A stretch of DNA of 64,000 nt from Roseicyclus sp. (GCF_018402035.1 NZ_JAGYJN010000005.1:167475-231474); one strand, 5' to 3'. Positions 26,764 to 37,207 are shown, counted from the stretch's first letter. Translations and numbers: made by a program. Notes: generated from the sequence alone by a model not told the origin.

Positions 26764-27657
26764 TCAGCCCAAGAAATGCGGCAGCATGTGATCCAGCACC
26801 GCATCGGGTGCTTCTTCCATCGCGAAATGGCCGCACCCTTGGATGCACGCACCGCTGACAGTTTCGGCCCAAGCCCGCCAGATCGCCAAGGGATCGCCGG
26901 TGCGCGCCGGAAAACCGCGCGCGGCCCAAAGGAAATGCAAAGGTGCCGTGATCTTGCGCCCAGCTGCGCGGTCCGCCTCATCCAGTTCACGGTCAAGCCC
27001 GGCCCCAGCGCGATAATCGGCGCACATCGCGGCGATCCGCGCAGGATCGGCCGCTTGGCGCAGATAGCTGTCCATCGCCGCGGGCGCGAAAGCCGCAAGA
27101 TCACCTGACAGCGACCAACTGGCCAAGGTGCGGGCGATATAGCCCGGCCCATCGGCGTTGATCAGCATCTCGGGCAGTGGCGCAGGCTGCGCAAGAAAGG
27201 TCCAGTGATAGGCGCGCAAGGCCAGTTCACGATCCCACGCACGCCAGAAATCAGCCGTCGGCACGATCTCGATAATGCCCAGCCGCAAAACCCGCTCAGG
27301 ATGATCAAGCGCCAAACGATAGGTCACCCGCGCGCCACGATCATGGCCCATGACATGCGCCCGTGCCAAGCCCAGCGCATCCATCAGCCCAATGATATCG
27401 CGCGCCATTTCGCGCTTGGAATAGGTGGTGTGGCCCGCATCATCGGGCGGTGCCTCACTCTCGCCATAGCCGCGCAGATCGGGAATGATCACATCGAAAT
27501 GCTGCGCCAAGCGGGGCGCTATCCGATGCCAAGTCATATGGTTTTGCGGATAGCCATGCAGCAAGATCAGCGCAGGCCCCGCGCCACCCCGATGCACCGA
27601 AAGCGTGACGCCATTCGTGGCCACACGTGACTGGCGAAAGCCTTCAATACCCGACAA
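26764..27657 (-). CDS. Alpha/beta hydrolase of the fluoroacetate dehalogenase type
   Basis: 297 residues from a TTG at 27657 (GGAGG six bases upstream), overlapping the DUF1643 stop by 14 bases; an ATG 33 bases further upstream is possible. The layout follows fluoroacetate dehalogenase: HGYPQNHMTWH, DLRGYGES, nucleophile Asp106 in GHDRGARV with Arg107/Arg110, AYHWTFLAQPAPLPE with the halide-pocket His151/Trp152, CADYRAGA with Tyr215, and His277 in CGHFAMEEAPD. The triad acid position, Asp in the known enzyme, is Glu130 (IIEIVPT). Dehalogenase or epoxide hydrolase activity is plausible. The substrate is not proven. Confidence 0.85.
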   Translation of the reverse strand: MSGIEGFRQSRVATNGVTLSVHRGGAGPALILLHGYPQNHMTWHRIAPRLAQHFDVIIPDLRGYGESEAPPDDAGHTTYSKREMARDIIGLMDALGLARAHVMGHDRGARVTYRLALDHPERVLRLGIIEIVPTADFWRAWDRELALRAYHWTFLAQPAPLPEMLINADGPGYIARTLASWSLSGDLAAFAPAAMDSYLRQAADPARIAAMCADYRAGAGLDRELDEADRAAGRKITAPLHFLWAARGFPARTGDPLAIWRAWAETVSGACIQGCGHFAMEEAPDAVLDHMLPHFLG

Positions 27658-28168
27658 GATCGCCCTCCCATCTTTGGGGTTGAACCGCATAGCCGATGTA
27701 AAGCGGATGCTTGGGATGGCCGGCTTGGCTTAGCCCAAGATGAAACAACGCTGCCCCCGCGTCGCGCAGCATCGCCGCGACCTGCACCCCGCGATCGAGA
27801 TGGCCACCATGCGTGCCCCATGCACAGATGACTTGGTCGGCCCAAGGGACCGCGGCCAAGATCGCCGCGTCATTGTCAGGCCCGACCGGATCGGCAGCGC
27901 GGCGCATCTCGCGCGGGTCGGTGGCGCGATAGGCAAAGATGTTGAGCACGCGAAACGCCCCGAACCCCAGCGCGCGCGCGCGCCGTTCACAGCGTTCGAC
28001 CGTCGGGTCGTTCTGCACCTCGGTCGCGGTCGAGGGGTTGAGCATCACGAAAAGCGCCCTGCCCCCCTCGGGGTTCCAAACGCGGGTCAGCGTGTAGCGA
28101 TAGGCTTCGCAATCGGAATACGCAGCAACCGAGTGCGCATCGCCCTTGATGTGGTGGCGGGTGATCAT
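27644..28168 (-). CDS. DUF1643 family protein
   Basis: 174 residues. The signature is RYTLTRVWNPEGGRALFVML then NPSTA, followed by DPTVERCERRARALGFGAF, FAYRATDP and CAWGTHG, with the end HPLYIGYAVQPQRW. DUF1643 proteins resemble DNA-glycosylase-like folds by some accounts, but the role is unknown. It is read between truB and the dehalogenase-like gene on one strand and overlaps the latter, so they are probably co-transcribed. Confidence 0.88.
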   Translation of the reverse strand: MITRHHIKGDAHSVAAYSDCEAYRYTLTRVWNPEGGRALFVMLNPSTATEVQNDPTVERCERRARALGFGAFRVLNIFAYRATDPREMRRAADPVGPDNDAAILAAVPWADQVICAWGTHGGHLDRGVQVAAMLRDAGAALFHLGLSQAGHPKHPLYIGYAVQPQRWEGDLVGY

Positions 28169-28211
28169 GGGGCGGTTATGCCGTCAAATCAGCCCAAGGA
28201 AAACCGAAAGC

Positions 28212-29117
28212 TCACAGGTTGAAGACCCGCTCTGGATGCACCTCACCCGCGCGCAGGCGACCGATGGCCAAGGGCTGGCCCGCGTAGCTGACCCACACCA
28301 GATCGCCATAGCTGGCCGCACCCGGCAAAACCTGTCCGGGGTTGCCGTTCTTCAGCCGCGCGGCCCCCGCATCGGTTGCACAAAGCATCGGCAATTCGCC
28401 CAAGGCCAAGGCCACAGGCTTGAGCAGCGCGTCGATCTCGGGGCTTTGGGCCAAGGCTTCGACTTGGTCCATGCTCACCGCATCCTCGATATCAAAGGGG
28501 CCAACCCATGTGCGGCGCAGATAAAGCACATGGCCCAAACAGCCCAAGACCTGCCCTAGATCGCGCGCGATTGACCGCACATAACCGCCCGAGCCACAGA
28601 CGAAATGCAGATCGGCATGATCGGCATCGGGCATGCCCATCAGTTCCAGCGCATCGACATGCAGATCGCGCGCCGCCAGATCCATGGTCTCACCACCGCG
28701 CGCGATATCATAGGCGCGCGCGCCATCGATTTTTACCGCCGAGAATTGCGGCGGCACCTGCCGGATATCGCCGATAAATTGCGGCAGGGCGGCACGGATC
28801 GCGGCCTCGGTCGGGCGCAGGGGCGATGTCGCGATCACATCACCCGCCGCATCATCGGTCGTGGTGGCCGATCCCCAGCGCGCGCGAAACTCATATCCCT
28901 TCAACGCCTCGCCCAAATAGGCGATGGTTTTTGTCGCCTCGCCCAGCGCGACGGGCAGCATGCCTGTCGCATCAGGATCAAGCGTGCCGGCGTGGCCTGC
29001 CTTTTTCGCGCCAAAGGCCCAGCGGATCTTGTTGACCACGCTGGTCGAGGTGATGCCCGCAGGCTTGTCAACCAAGAGCCAGCCGGAAACTTCACGCCCC
29101 TTGCGATTGCGCCCCAT
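28212..29117 (-). CDS. truB: tRNA pseudouridine(55) synthase
   Basis: 301 residues. It makes pseudouridine 55 in the T-loop of tRNAs. Motifs: [20 protein letters not shown], catalytic Asp in [20 protein letters not shown], and [17 protein letters not shown], with a short C-terminal PUA-like part. It lies downstream of rbfA on the same strand with one inserted gene (phosphodiester glycosidase-like), which keeps the usual rbfA-truB order. Confidence 0.96.
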   Translation of the reverse strand: MGRNRKGREVSGWLLVDKPAGITSTSVVNKIRWAFGAKKAGHAGTLDPDATGMLPVALGEATKTIAYLGEALKGYEFRARWGSATTTDDAAGDVIATSPLRPTEAAIRAALPQFIGDIRQVPPQFSAVKIDGARAYDIARGGETMDLAARDLHVDALELMGMPDADHADLHFVCGSGGYVRSIARDLGQVLGCLGHVLYLRRTWVGPFDIEDAVSMDQVEALAQSPEIDALLKPVALALGELPMLCATDAGAARLKNGNPGQVLPGAASYGDLVWVSYAGQPLAIGRLRAGEVHPERVFNL

Positions 29118-29150
29118 TGTCAGACCCTCACCTGTGGAAAGACCGGCGGG

Positions 29151-29906
29151 CTATCCGCCCGAAGGCCCGGCGTCAATCGCCGCATCAATGACCGTCCCGA
29201 TGATCGGCCCGACAGGCAGGCCAATATCGGCCCGCCCGATCCCCGGCGCATAAAGCCGCGAGACGCGCCCATCGAAATAAAGCGCCTGCGCAAGGCCCAG
29301 ATGATCGCGGAAAAACCGCGCGAAATGGTGAAAATTGACCGGCGCGTCCGAGATCACCAGATGCACGATTTGGCCCGTCGCATCCACGCCCACACCATTG
29401 CGCAGATTGCGGCTGTCGCTGTCGGGCAAAAAGCGCGGATGCAACGCCCCATCGATCACCAGCATCGGCCCCGATTGCGTCGCATCCCGGCAAGGGGGCG
29501 GCGCGGCGGCAAAGGCGCGGCTTTCGATGATCTGCGCGCGCGCCTGCGTCAGACACAGCACCCCATTGGGCAAAAGCCCGAAATTGCCCGGCCCTGCCCG
29601 CGTAACGATGCGCATCTGCGCGACACCGTCTTCGATATAAAGGCCCACGGGCGCACGGTCCGGGTGAAACATCCCGGCATTCATCGCCACGCCCAAGCGC
29701 TTGCCCGGTGCCAATGCGGCGTCGATGGGCGCAAAGCCGCCATAGATGGCACCGGCCTGATCACGCAGAAACAACCGCAGCTCGGTTTGCGCCAAATCGA
29801 TCCGGCAGGTGGTAAAGGGTGCGCCATCAAACGCCACTTGCGTGCAGGCCAGCGCGTTGATTGGGGCAAGCCATAAGGCCGCGATGATGGCCAGCGCGCG
29901 CATCAT
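29151..29906 (-). CDS. Exported phosphodiester glycosidase family (NAGPA/DUF2233) protein
   Basis: 251 residues with a signal peptide ([20 protein letters not shown]). The conserved core is [49 protein letters not shown] and [10 protein letters not shown], ending [14 protein letters not shown]. The family includes the human phosphodiester glycosidase (uncovering enzyme), and bacterial members probably trim envelope glycans. Its ATG overlaps the rbfA stop by four bases, so it is coupled to rbfA and lies before truB. Confidence 0.85.
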   Translation of the reverse strand: MMRALAIIAALWLAPINALACTQVAFDGAPFTTCRIDLAQTELRLFLRDQAGAIYGGFAPIDAALAPGKRLGVAMNAGMFHPDRAPVGLYIEDGVAQMRIVTRAGPGNFGLLPNGVLCLTQARAQIIESRAFAAAPPPCRDATQSGPMLVIDGALHPRFLPDSDSRNLRNGVGVDATGQIVHLVISDAPVNFHHFARFFRDHLGLAQALYFDGRVSRLYAPGIGRADIGLPVGPIIGTVIDAAIDAGPSGG

Positions 29907-30319
29907 TCGTGATCCTCCGCCTCGCCCCCTTCGATATCGCGCATGACATCTTCGCGGGCAAACAGGGCGCGTGTCTCATCCATCCGGTCAAAGGTCTCGT
30001 CGATCACGAAACGCAGATCGGGTGCATATTTCAACGTCATCTCGCGCATGATCTCGCGGCGCAATTCACCACGGTTGCGCTTGAGCGCTTGGATCGCATC
30101 CTCGCGCCGCGCCCCGCCCAGCGGCATGACATAGACGGTCGCGATCTTGAGGTCGGGCGATGTGCGCACCTCGCCCACGGTGATCGACATCGCGTTCAAC
30201 TCGGGGTCATGCACATCGCCACGCGCCAACACGGCGGACAAGGTGCGCCGGATCAACTCGCCTACGCGCAACTGTCGCTGCGAGGGGCCTGCGCCCTCGG
30301 AATGCCGGTTCTTTGCCAT
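29903..30319 (-). CDS. rbfA: 30S ribosome-binding factor
   Basis: 138 residues from the ATG at 30319 ([20 protein letters not shown]). KH-like fold with [20 protein letters not shown] and the conserved [12 protein letters not shown]. It binds free 30S subunits and assists 16S 5'-end maturation and cold adaptation. The C-terminus is acidic and overlaps the next gene as ATGA. The divergent dapB lies 119 bases away. nusA and infB are not upstream here. Confidence 0.94.
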   Translation of the reverse strand: MAKNRHSEGAGPSQRQLRVGELIRRTLSAVLARGDVHDPELNAMSITVGEVRTSPDLKIATVYVMPLGGARREDAIQALKRNRGELRREIMREMTLKYAPDLRFVIDETFDRMDETRALFAREDVMRDIEGGEAEDHE

Positions 30320-30438
30320 GCTACTGCCTGTGCTGTTCAATCCCGCACTTATGGGATGGCGGGCCTTGTCGCAAGCGACGGCTTTGCCAAAGCGCATCTA
30401 TCCGCTATCAGCGGCCACGACAGACGGAGGGATGTGAC

Positions 30439-31251
30439 ATGGCCGACAGTGTCGGGATCGCAGTGATGGGTGCCTCGGGGCGCATGGGGCAAATGCTGGT
30501 CGATACGATTGCAGCAAGCGACAAGGCGCATCTGATGGGCGCAACCGAGCGGCCCGGTCACGCTTGGATCGGCCGCGATCTGGGCGAGGCGATGGGCCGC
30601 GCGGCCCTTGGCGTGATCGTTCAACAAGACCCGCTCGAGGTGATCGTCAAGGCACAAGCCGTGATCGATTTCACCACACCCGCCGCGACGCTGGCCCATG
30701 CGCAACTGACCGCACAGGCGCGCTGTGTGCATGTGATCGGCACCACGGGGCTGAGTGCGGGCGATATCACGGCCCTTGATGCCGCCGCCCGCCATGGCGT
30801 GATCGTGCGTGCCGGAAACATGAGCCTTGGCGTGAACCTTCTGGCGCGTCTGACCCAGCAGGTCGCCCGCGCCCTTGATGCCGATTTCGATATCGAGATC
30901 GTCGAGGCCCATCACCGCCACAAGGTCGATGCCCCCTCGGGCACCGCGCTCATGCTGGGCGAGGCCGCGGCCAAGGGGCGCGGCGTGGCGCTCAGCGATG
31001 TCACCGACAGCGGGCGCGACGGGATCACCGGGGAACGCCGGCGCGGCGATATCGGTTTCAGCGCAATCCGCGGCGGCGATATCGTGGGCGAGCATGATGT
31101 GATCTTTGCCGCCGCAGGCGAACGGATCATCCTGCGCCATGTCGCCACCGACCGCGCGATCTTTGCGCGCGGCGCGCTGAAGGCGGCACTTTGGGGCCAA
31201 GACAAGGCACCGGGACATTACGACATGATGGATGTTTTGGGCTTGGCATAA
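30439..31251 (+). CDS. dapB: 4-hydroxy-tetrahydrodipicolinate reductase
   Basis: 270 residues from the ATG at 30439, with ACGGAGGG before it. NAD(P)H-dependent step of lysine and diaminopimelate synthesis. Motifs: nucleotide-binding [29 protein letters not shown], the catalytic [20 protein letters not shown] and the C-terminal [20 protein letters not shown]. Complete and of normal length. A hairpin follows the stop. Confidence 0.96.
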   Translation: MADSVGIAVMGASGRMGQMLVDTIAASDKAHLMGATERPGHAWIGRDLGEAMGRAALGVIVQQDPLEVIVKAQAVIDFTTPAATLAHAQLTAQARCVHVIGTTGLSAGDITALDAAARHGVIVRAGNMSLGVNLLARLTQQVARALDADFDIEIVEAHHRHKVDAPSGTALMLGEAAAKGRGVALSDVTDSGRDGITGERRRGDIGFSAIRGGDIVGEHDVIFAAAGERIILRHVATDRAIFARGALKAALWGQDKAPGHYDMMDVLGLA

Positions 31252-31256
31252 ATCCG

Positions 31257-31282
31257 CCGAACGCTTGAATTCCAGCGTTCGG
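31257..31282 (+). terminator. Rho-independent terminator of dapB
   Basis: CCGAACGCT and AGCGTTCGG form a 9-bp stem with an 8-base loop, followed by TTTCT, five bases past the dapB stop. Confidence 0.7.
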
Positions 31283-31325
31283 TTTCTAGCTCGCTCATCA
31301 TGTACCGTGCATCCGAGAGCGTAGC

Positions 31326-31700
31326 ATGATCCGCCAATTCACGATCCTTGCGATTGCCGGGCTGGGCCTTGGCCTGATCGCCCCACCGCGCGCCGCGCAG
31401 GCCGAGGAGTTTCGCGTGGTCGACAGCGATGCGCGCTTTGTCTCGCTCATCGAAGGGCGCGAATTGCGTAGGCTGGGTATCCGGCTGACCGTCACCCCCA
31501 CGGGCGAGATCGAAGGCCGCGCCTTTGGCGGGCCTGTCACCGGGCAGTGGCGCTGGGAAAACGGCTATTTCTGCCGCGACCTATTCTGGAACGACACCGA
31601 ACTTGGGTATAACTGTCAATTGGTGCAAGAAAACGGCGCGACGATCCGTTTCACATCCGACCAAGGGGCGGGCATGTTCGCCGATCTGACGCTGCAATAG
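31326..31700 (+). CDS. Exported protein of a Rhodobacteraceae-type family of unknown function
   Basis: 124 residues with a signal peptide (MIRQFTILAIAGLGLGL to AQA). The mature part has the conserved-looking LTVTPTGEIEGRAFGGPVTG, WRWENGYFCRDLFWN, LGYNCQLV and IRFTSDQGAGMFADL. I recall homologues being labelled dihydrodipicolinate reductase in databases, but nothing in the protein supports that; the name probably leaked from the neighbouring dapB. Two Cys could form a disulfide. Function is unknown. Confidence 0.7.
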   Translation: MIRQFTILAIAGLGLGLIAPPRAAQAEEFRVVDSDARFVSLIEGRELRRLGIRLTVTPTGEIEGRAFGGPVTGQWRWENGYFCRDLFWNDTELGYNCQLVQENGATIRFTSDQGAGMFADLTLQ

Positions 31701-31709
31701 GGGCCGGCG

Positions 31710-31901
31710 TCAGAAATCGATGGCGATGCCCTTTTTCTCCCAATCGCCATAGCGCACAGGCTCGGGGCCATCACGCCCGCCAAGCTCGGGCGGCAGCGTA
31801 ACCTCTTTGGCCGCTTTGCGGCGCGCATCGGCCTCGGCCAAGGCACGTTGGGCGGCAGGTGGCAGATGCGAGGTATCGCTTGCCTGTGTGTCATCGCTCA
31901 T
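31710..31901 (-). CDS. Succinate dehydrogenase assembly factor 4 family (DUF1674)
   Basis: 63 residues. The conserved C-terminal block GPEPVRYGDWEKKGIAIDF is the SdhAF4/DUF1674 signature; in eukaryotes and bacteria SdhAF4 protects the flavinated SdhA subunit before complex II assembly. The N-terminus is disordered and charged. It is convergent with the exported protein gene and divergent from rsmB. No sdh genes are in the window. Confidence 0.9.
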   Translation of the reverse strand: MSDDTQASDTSHLPPAAQRALAEADARRKAAKEVTLPPELGGRDGPEPVRYGDWEKKGIAIDF

Positions 31902-31981
31902 ATCGGAAATCCCACGGACATTCTTGTCGTTCGCTCAGTGGTGATATACGCCCCTGATCCTCTGGAACAAGGGAAAGACGC

Positions 31982-33232
31982 ATGAGCCATGGGGCAAGAC
32001 AAGCAGCGCTGCGCGCACTGGACGCGGTGCTGCGCGAACGGCGGATGCTGGCGCATCTGCCCGGCGACGGGCGTCTTGCACCCGGCGATCAGGCGCGCGC
32101 GGCCCGCCTTGTCGCGCTGACTTTGCGCCATCTCGAACCGCTCGATGCCTGCCTTGCTGCTTATCTGGACCGCAAGCCGCAACCGGCCGTCTTGGCGATC
32201 TTGCGGCTGGCCGCTTGCGAATTGCTGATCACCGGGGAAGATGCACATGGCGTGGTCGATAGCGCCGTCACCATCGCCAAACAGCAAAAGCCGACCGCCC
32301 GCAGCGCAGGGATGATCAATGCCGTGCTGCGCAAACTGGCAATCGAAGGGGCCGAGCGTTTCGCCGCCCAGCCCACGCAGCGCCTTCCGGGGTGGATCGG
32401 CGGGCCGATCAAGAAACGCTGGGGCGCCGAGGTCTTGCGCGCGATCGAGGCCGCGCATCTGCCGCTGCCGCCCATCGACCTGACCATGAAGCCGGGCATT
32501 ACCCCTGACTTGCCACAGGCCGTGCGCCTTCCTACGGGAAGCCTGCGCATGCCGCCCGGCACTCAGATCAGCGCATTGCCGGGCTATGCCGAGGGTGATT
32601 TTTGGGTGCAAGATGCCGCCGCCGCCCTGCCCGTGCGCCTTTTGAGTAATGTCGCGGGGGCGCGCGTGCTCGATCTTTGCGCGGCACCGGGCGGCAAGAC
32701 CATGCAGCTTGCCGCCGCCGGGGCGGATGTCACGGCGCTGGATATCTCGGTGTCGCGGATGGGGCGGGTGTCCGAAAACCTTGCCCGCACCGGGCTTGTC
32801 GCCAAGCTTGTCACCGAAGATGCGCTTGCCCATCACGACGCGCTTTACGACGCGATCTTGCTTGATGCACCTTGCACGGCCAGTGGCACGATCCGCCGCC
32901 ATCCCGATCTGGCCCATGCCAAACGCTGGACCGAGGTCGAGCCGCTGACCCGGCTGCAAATGCAACTCATCGATCATGCGCTGACGCTTTTGGCACCGGG
33001 CGGGCGGTTGGTGTTTTGCACCTGTTCGCTTTTGCCGGTCGAGGGCGAGCATCAAGTGACCGCCGCGCTCAAGCGGCATGGCGATCTGCGGGTGATCCCC
33101 GCCGATGCGGTGGCCTTGGGCGGGGACATATCTTGGCAAAGCCCCGAGGGTGGGCTGCGCCTGCGCCCCGATTTCTGGCCCGATCTGGGCGGAATAGATG
33201 GGTTTTACGCCGCCGTCTTGACCCGCGCGTGA
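31982..33232 (+). CDS. rsmB: 16S rRNA m5C967-type methyltransferase (RsmB/NOP family)
   Basis: 416 residues. The N-terminal NusB-like RNA-binding domain (about 1-130) is followed by a SAM methyltransferase domain: VQDAAAALPV, motif I VLDLCAAPGGKTMQLAAAGA, VTALDISVSRM, motif IV ILLDAPCTASGTIRRHPDL and motif VI LVFCTCSLLPVEGE with the catalytic Cys. CAAGGGAAAG precedes the ATG. Its stop overlaps a GTG of the heparinase-like gene, and purH follows, a common Rhodobacteraceae order. Confidence 0.93.
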   Translation: MSHGARQAALRALDAVLRERRMLAHLPGDGRLAPGDQARAARLVALTLRHLEPLDACLAAYLDRKPQPAVLAILRLAACELLITGEDAHGVVDSAVTIAKQQKPTARSAGMINAVLRKLAIEGAERFAAQPTQRLPGWIGGPIKKRWGAEVLRAIEAAHLPLPPIDLTMKPGITPDLPQAVRLPTGSLRMPPGTQISALPGYAEGDFWVQDAAAALPVRLLSNVAGARVLDLCAAPGGKTMQLAAAGADVTALDISVSRMGRVSENLARTGLVAKLVTEDALAHHDALYDAILLDAPCTASGTIRRHPDLAHAKRWTEVEPLTRLQMQLIDHALTLLAPGGRLVFCTCSLLPVEGEHQVTAALKRHGDLRVIPADAVALGGDISWQSPEGGLRLRPDFWPDLGGIDGFYAAVLTRA

Positions 33233-35043
33233 CACGGGCCGACAGCGACCCTATCCTTGGCCCAAGCCCCAAAGCGCGCAGCACATCCCCCATGTCAGAC
33301 AGCCCAGAGTTCAGCGCCGCGATGCCACCCGCAAGGGGCCGCAGGCGCATGGCCGACCGGCTGGCAGTCTGGCGCGCTGGTATCGCAGGGCCGCGCGTCA
33401 CGGGCTTTGTCTGGCAGCCTTTGCCGGAATTCACCGGCTCCGAGCAACAGGGCAAGCGCTTGGTCGCGGGCGATCTGTGCTTTGCTGGGCATAGCGTCAC
33501 GCTGGCCGGGCGCACGCCTTGGCAGATCACGGCCGCCCCCGATGCCTTTATCGACGCGCTGCATGGGTTTGCGTGGCTTGCTGATTTGGCGATCTTGCCC
33601 GACGGCGCGGGGCTTGCGACCGCGCGCGCTTGGCTATCGGATTGGCTGGCGCGCGATGGGCGCGGGCGCGGTCCGGGCTGGTCACTTGCGCTTGTGGCAA
33701 AGCGGCAGATCGCGATGATCACCCATGCCGGTTTCTTGGCGAAAGCCGTAGCGCCTGAGGACAAGCAGCGCCTTTTGTCGGCCCTTGGGCGGCAAGGCGG
33801 GGTGTTGCAGATGCGCGCATCAAACGCGGCGCAGGGCCTATCGCGGATCGAAGTACTCAGCGCACTGGTCTATTCCGCCCTGACGCTGGGGGGCATGCAA
33901 AGCGCGCTCAACCCCGCGTTACGCGCAATGGCGCAGGCTTGTGCCGAAGATTTCGATGCAAGCGGCGCGATTGCCGCGCGCAACCCCGCCACGCTTTTGG
34001 CAATGCTGACCCATCTGACGGGGGTTGCGGCCCTCCTCAAGCAGACGGGCAAGCCCGCCGATCCCGCGATCGACACCGCCATTGCGCGGATCGCACCCAC
34101 CTTGCGCAGCCTACGCCATGCCGATGGCGGCTTGGTGCGGATGCATGGTGGCGGGCGCGGCGCGCCGGGATTGCTCGACAGCACCCTTGCGCGCGCCAAC
34201 CAGCGGCCCAGCCGGATCAAGGGGCTGGCGATGGGATATGCCCGTTTGGATGGGCGGCGCGTCTCCTTGATCGTTGATGCGGCACCGCCGCTTTTGGGGC
34301 CGGGCAGCCATGCAGCGCATGCCGCGACACTGGCGTTCGAACTGGTCTCGGGGCGCGCACCCGTCATCGTATCGGCAGGTTCGGCACAGGGCTTTGGCCC
34401 GCAATGGTAGCGCAGCGCGCGCGCCACGGCCAGCCACTCGACCCTTTCGCTGATGGGCTATGCCAGCGCGCGGCTGGCGCGTGGCGCAACACGCGGCAAT
34501 CACCTACCGCAAGATTTCGTATCCGGCCCGCAGATCGTCGAAACGCAGCAATCCGCGATGAAAACCGCCGAGGCGATCTCGCTCAGCCATGATGGCTGGC
34601 GGCGCACACATGGGCTGGTGCATTTGCGCGCGCTGCAACTGGCCCATGACGGAAGCTTGCTGCGCGGCGAGGATGGCTTGGCCGCAATGACCGCCACTGA
34701 TCGGGCAACGCTGGACCGGGTGCTTGCGCGCTTGCCCGGTGGCCTACGCTTTGCGGTGCGGTTTCACCTGCACCCCGATGCGGTGGCCAAGATCGATATG
34801 GGCGGCACGGCGGTCTCCATCCAACTGCCCAACCGCGAGACTTGGGTATTTCGCTATATTGGCGAGGCGGTTCTGAGCCTTGCGCCGTCGGTCTATCTTG
34901 ACGAAGAGCGCATGCGCCCGCGCGCGACAAAACAAATCGTTCTCTCTGCCGCGCTGAGCGGCTATGGCAGCGCGGTGAGCTGGACATTGGCCCGTCCCGT
35001 GGGGCTTTTGCCCGCGCCGGGCGACGACGCATTTGAAGACTGA
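33229..35043 (+). pseudogene. Heparinase II/III-like protein gene interrupted by an in-frame amber codon
   Basis: Two parts lie in the same frame, separated only by TAG at 34408-34410. The first gives about 393 residues from the GTG overlapping the rsmB stop (an ATG at 33292 is an alternative), ending FELVSGRAPVIVSAGSAQG. The region after TAG continues in homologous style (RSARATASHSTLSLMGYASA, then GWRRTHGLVHLR to the end). The whole resembles the heparinase II/III-type proteins found between rsmB and purH in this family. No frameshift is needed; a single base change (for example CAG to TAG) explains the stop. A true nonsense mutation or sequence error cannot be told apart. Function of intact relatives is uncertain. 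Confidence 0.8.
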
Positions 35044-35059
35044 AAAGGACCACGCCCTG

Positions 35060-36643
35060 ATGACCCATCTGCCGATACGCCGCGCGCTGATCTCTGTTTC
35101 CGACAAGACCGGGCTGATCGAATTCGCCACGGCGCTGGCGGCGCGCGGGGTGGCCTTGCTGTCCACGGGTGGCACGGCCCGCGCACTGCGCGATGCGGGG
35201 CTTGCGGTCAAGGATGTCTCCGAGGTGACGGGCTTTCCCGAGATGATGGATGGCCGGGTCAAGACGCTGCACCCGATGGTGCATGGCGGGCTTTTGGCGC
35301 TGCGCGACAACCCCGACCATCTGGCCGCGATGGAGGCCCATGGGATCGATGCAATCGATCTGTTGGTGGTGAACCTTTACCCCTTCGAGGCGACCGTCGC
35401 ATCGGGGGCGGATGTCGATGACTGTATCGAGAATATCGATATCGGCGGCCCCGCGATGATCCGCGCGGCGGCTAAGAACCACGCCTTTGTCACCGTTGTC
35501 GTCGATACCGAGGATTACGCCGATCTGCTGGCCGAGCTTGCGGCCCATGACGGCACCAGCCTTGGCTTTCGCCAGCGCATGGCGCGCACCGCCTATGCGC
35601 GCACCGCGGCCTATGATGCGGCGGTCTCGACTTGGATGGCAGCCGCGCATGGCGACGCCACACCCCGCCGCCGCGCCTTTGCGGGCGTGCTGAAACAGAC
35701 CATGCGCTATGGCGAGAACCCGCACCAAACGGCGGCCTTCTACATCGATGGTAGCGCGCGGCCCGGCGTGGCGACAGCCGTGCAGCATCAGGGCAAGGAG
35801 TTGAGCTATAACAACATCAACGACACCGACGCAGCATTCGAGCTGGTGGCCGAATTCGCGCCCGAGGATGGGCCGGCCTGTGCGATCATCAAGCACGCCA
35901 ACCCCTGCGGTGTGGCGCGCGGCGCGTCACTGATCGCGGCCTATCAAAAAGCCTTTGATTGCGACCGCACCAGCGCCTTTGGCGGGATCGTGGCGCTGAA
36001 CATGGCGCTGGATGGGGCCACCGCCGAAGAGATCGTGAAAATCTTCACCGAGGTGGTGATCGCCCCCGATGCCGATGCCGATGCGCGTGCGATCTTTGCC
36101 GCGAAAAAGAACCTGCGCCTGTTGACCACCGGTGCGCTGCCCGATCCGCGCGCACAAATCTTGACCTATAAACAGGTGGCGGGCGGGCTTTTGGTGCAAG
36201 ACAAGGATACCGGGCAGATCGACCCGGATGAGTTGCGCGTCGTCACCAAGCGCGCGCCAAGTCGCGCAGAGCTGGCCGATCTCCGCTTTGCATGGACCGT
36301 GGCCAAGCATGTGAAATCCAACGCGATCATCTATGCAAAGGACGGCGCGACCGTCGGCATTGGCGCGGGCCAGATGAGCCGGGTGGACAGCTCGACCATC
36401 GCCGCGCTGAAGGCCGCGCGCATGGGGGCCGAGCTTGGCCTGCCCGACACGCCCGCCAAGGGGTCGGTCGTGGCGTCCGATGCCTTCTTTCCCTTTGCCG
36501 ACGGCCTAATGGCCGCAGCCAAGGCAGGGGCTACCGCGATCATCCAACCCGGCGGCTCGATGCGCGACGACGAGGTGATCGCAGCCGCCGATGCCGCAGG
36601 GCTTGCCATGATCTTTACCGGCATGCGTCATTTCCGGCATTGA
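35060..36643 (+). CDS. purH: Bifunctional AICAR transformylase/IMP cyclohydrolase
   Basis: Last two steps of IMP synthesis. 527 residues from the ATG at 35060, with AAAAGGA before it. N-terminal cyclohydrolase domain: [44 protein letters not shown] and [18 protein letters not shown]-terminal transformylase domain: [24 protein letters not shown] (catalytic Lys/His) and [11 protein letters not shown], ending GMRHFRH. Complete. Confidence 0.97.
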   Translation: MTHLPIRRALISVSDKTGLIEFATALAARGVALLSTGGTARALRDAGLAVKDVSEVTGFPEMMDGRVKTLHPMVHGGLLALRDNPDHLAAMEAHGIDAIDLLVVNLYPFEATVASGADVDDCIENIDIGGPAMIRAAAKNHAFVTVVVDTEDYADLLAELAAHDGTSLGFRQRMARTAYARTAAYDAAVSTWMAAAHGDATPRRRAFAGVLKQTMRYGENPHQTAAFYIDGSARPGVATAVQHQGKELSYNNINDTDAAFELVAEFAPEDGPACAIIKHANPCGVARGASLIAAYQKAFDCDRTSAFGGIVALNMALDGATAEEIVKIFTEVVIAPDADADARAIFAAKKNLRLLTTGALPDPRAQILTYKQVAGGLLVQDKDTGQIDPDELRVVTKRAPSRAELADLRFAWTVAKHVKSNAIIYAKDGATVGIGAGQMSRVDSSTIAALKAARMGAELGLPDTPAKGSVVASDAFFPFADGLMAAAKAGATAIIQPGGSMRDDEVIAAADAAGLAMIFTGMRHFRH

Positions 36644-36706
36644 GGGGCAAGGGGCTATGGTGCGCCTGAAGGCACAACCGACATCGCCCGAAACACGCGA
36701 GGGGCC

Positions 36707-37207
36707 ATGAAGCTTTTAACGATTTCCGCCGCGATCTGGTTCGCGCTCGACCAAATCTCGAAATACATCGTGGTGCATGCGATGGGCCTGATCGAGCGTG
36801 GCGTGATCGAGGTGGCACCACCCTTTCTGACCTTCAAGATGGGCTGGAACACGGGCATCAATTTCGGCCTCATGTCAGGTGGGCCGGATGTGATGCGCTG
36901 GGTCTTGATCGTGCTGGCGCTTGGCATCTGCGCATGGCTCGTGTGGTGGGCGCGTCACGGGCTGACGCGGCCCATCGCGCTTTTGTCGGCGGGTGCGATC
37001 ATCGGCGGGGCGCTGGGAAATACCATCGACCGGGTGATCTACGGGGCGGTTGCCGATTTCTTGAACATGTCATGTTGCGGGATCAACAATCCCTTCGCCT
37101 TCAATGTTGCCGATATCGGCATCTTTGCGGGTGCCTTTGGCTTGCTGATCTTTGCCAATGACAGCAAGATGGCCAAAGACGAAAAGATCGACGGTGACGG
37201 GGCCTGA
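36707..37207 (+). CDS. lspA: Lipoprotein signal peptidase
   Basis: 166 residues with four membrane helices. The catalytic Asp pair is in NTIDRVIYGAVADF and FNVADIGIF. The family start (AAIWFALDQISKYIVV) and WNTGINFGLM are present. It cleaves diacylated prolipoproteins in the inner membrane before the lipobox Cys. The next gene encodes a lipoprotein that needs it. Confidence 0.95.
   Translation: MKLLTISAAIWFALDQISKYIVVHAMGLIERGVIEVAPPFLTFKMGWNTGINFGLMSGGPDVMRWVLIVLALGICAWLVWWARHGLTRPIALLSAGAIIGGALGNTIDRVIYGAVADFLNMSCCGINNPFAFNVADIGIFAGAFGLLIFANDSKMAKDEKIDGDGA

Noticed and set aside
31898..33235. 445-codon open frame opposite rsmB
   Set aside because: Shadow of rsmB with skewed composition and no recognisable features.
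34583..35896. 437-codon open frame opposite the heparinase-like gene and purH
   Set aside because: Spans the antisense of two unrelated genes and shows no domain.
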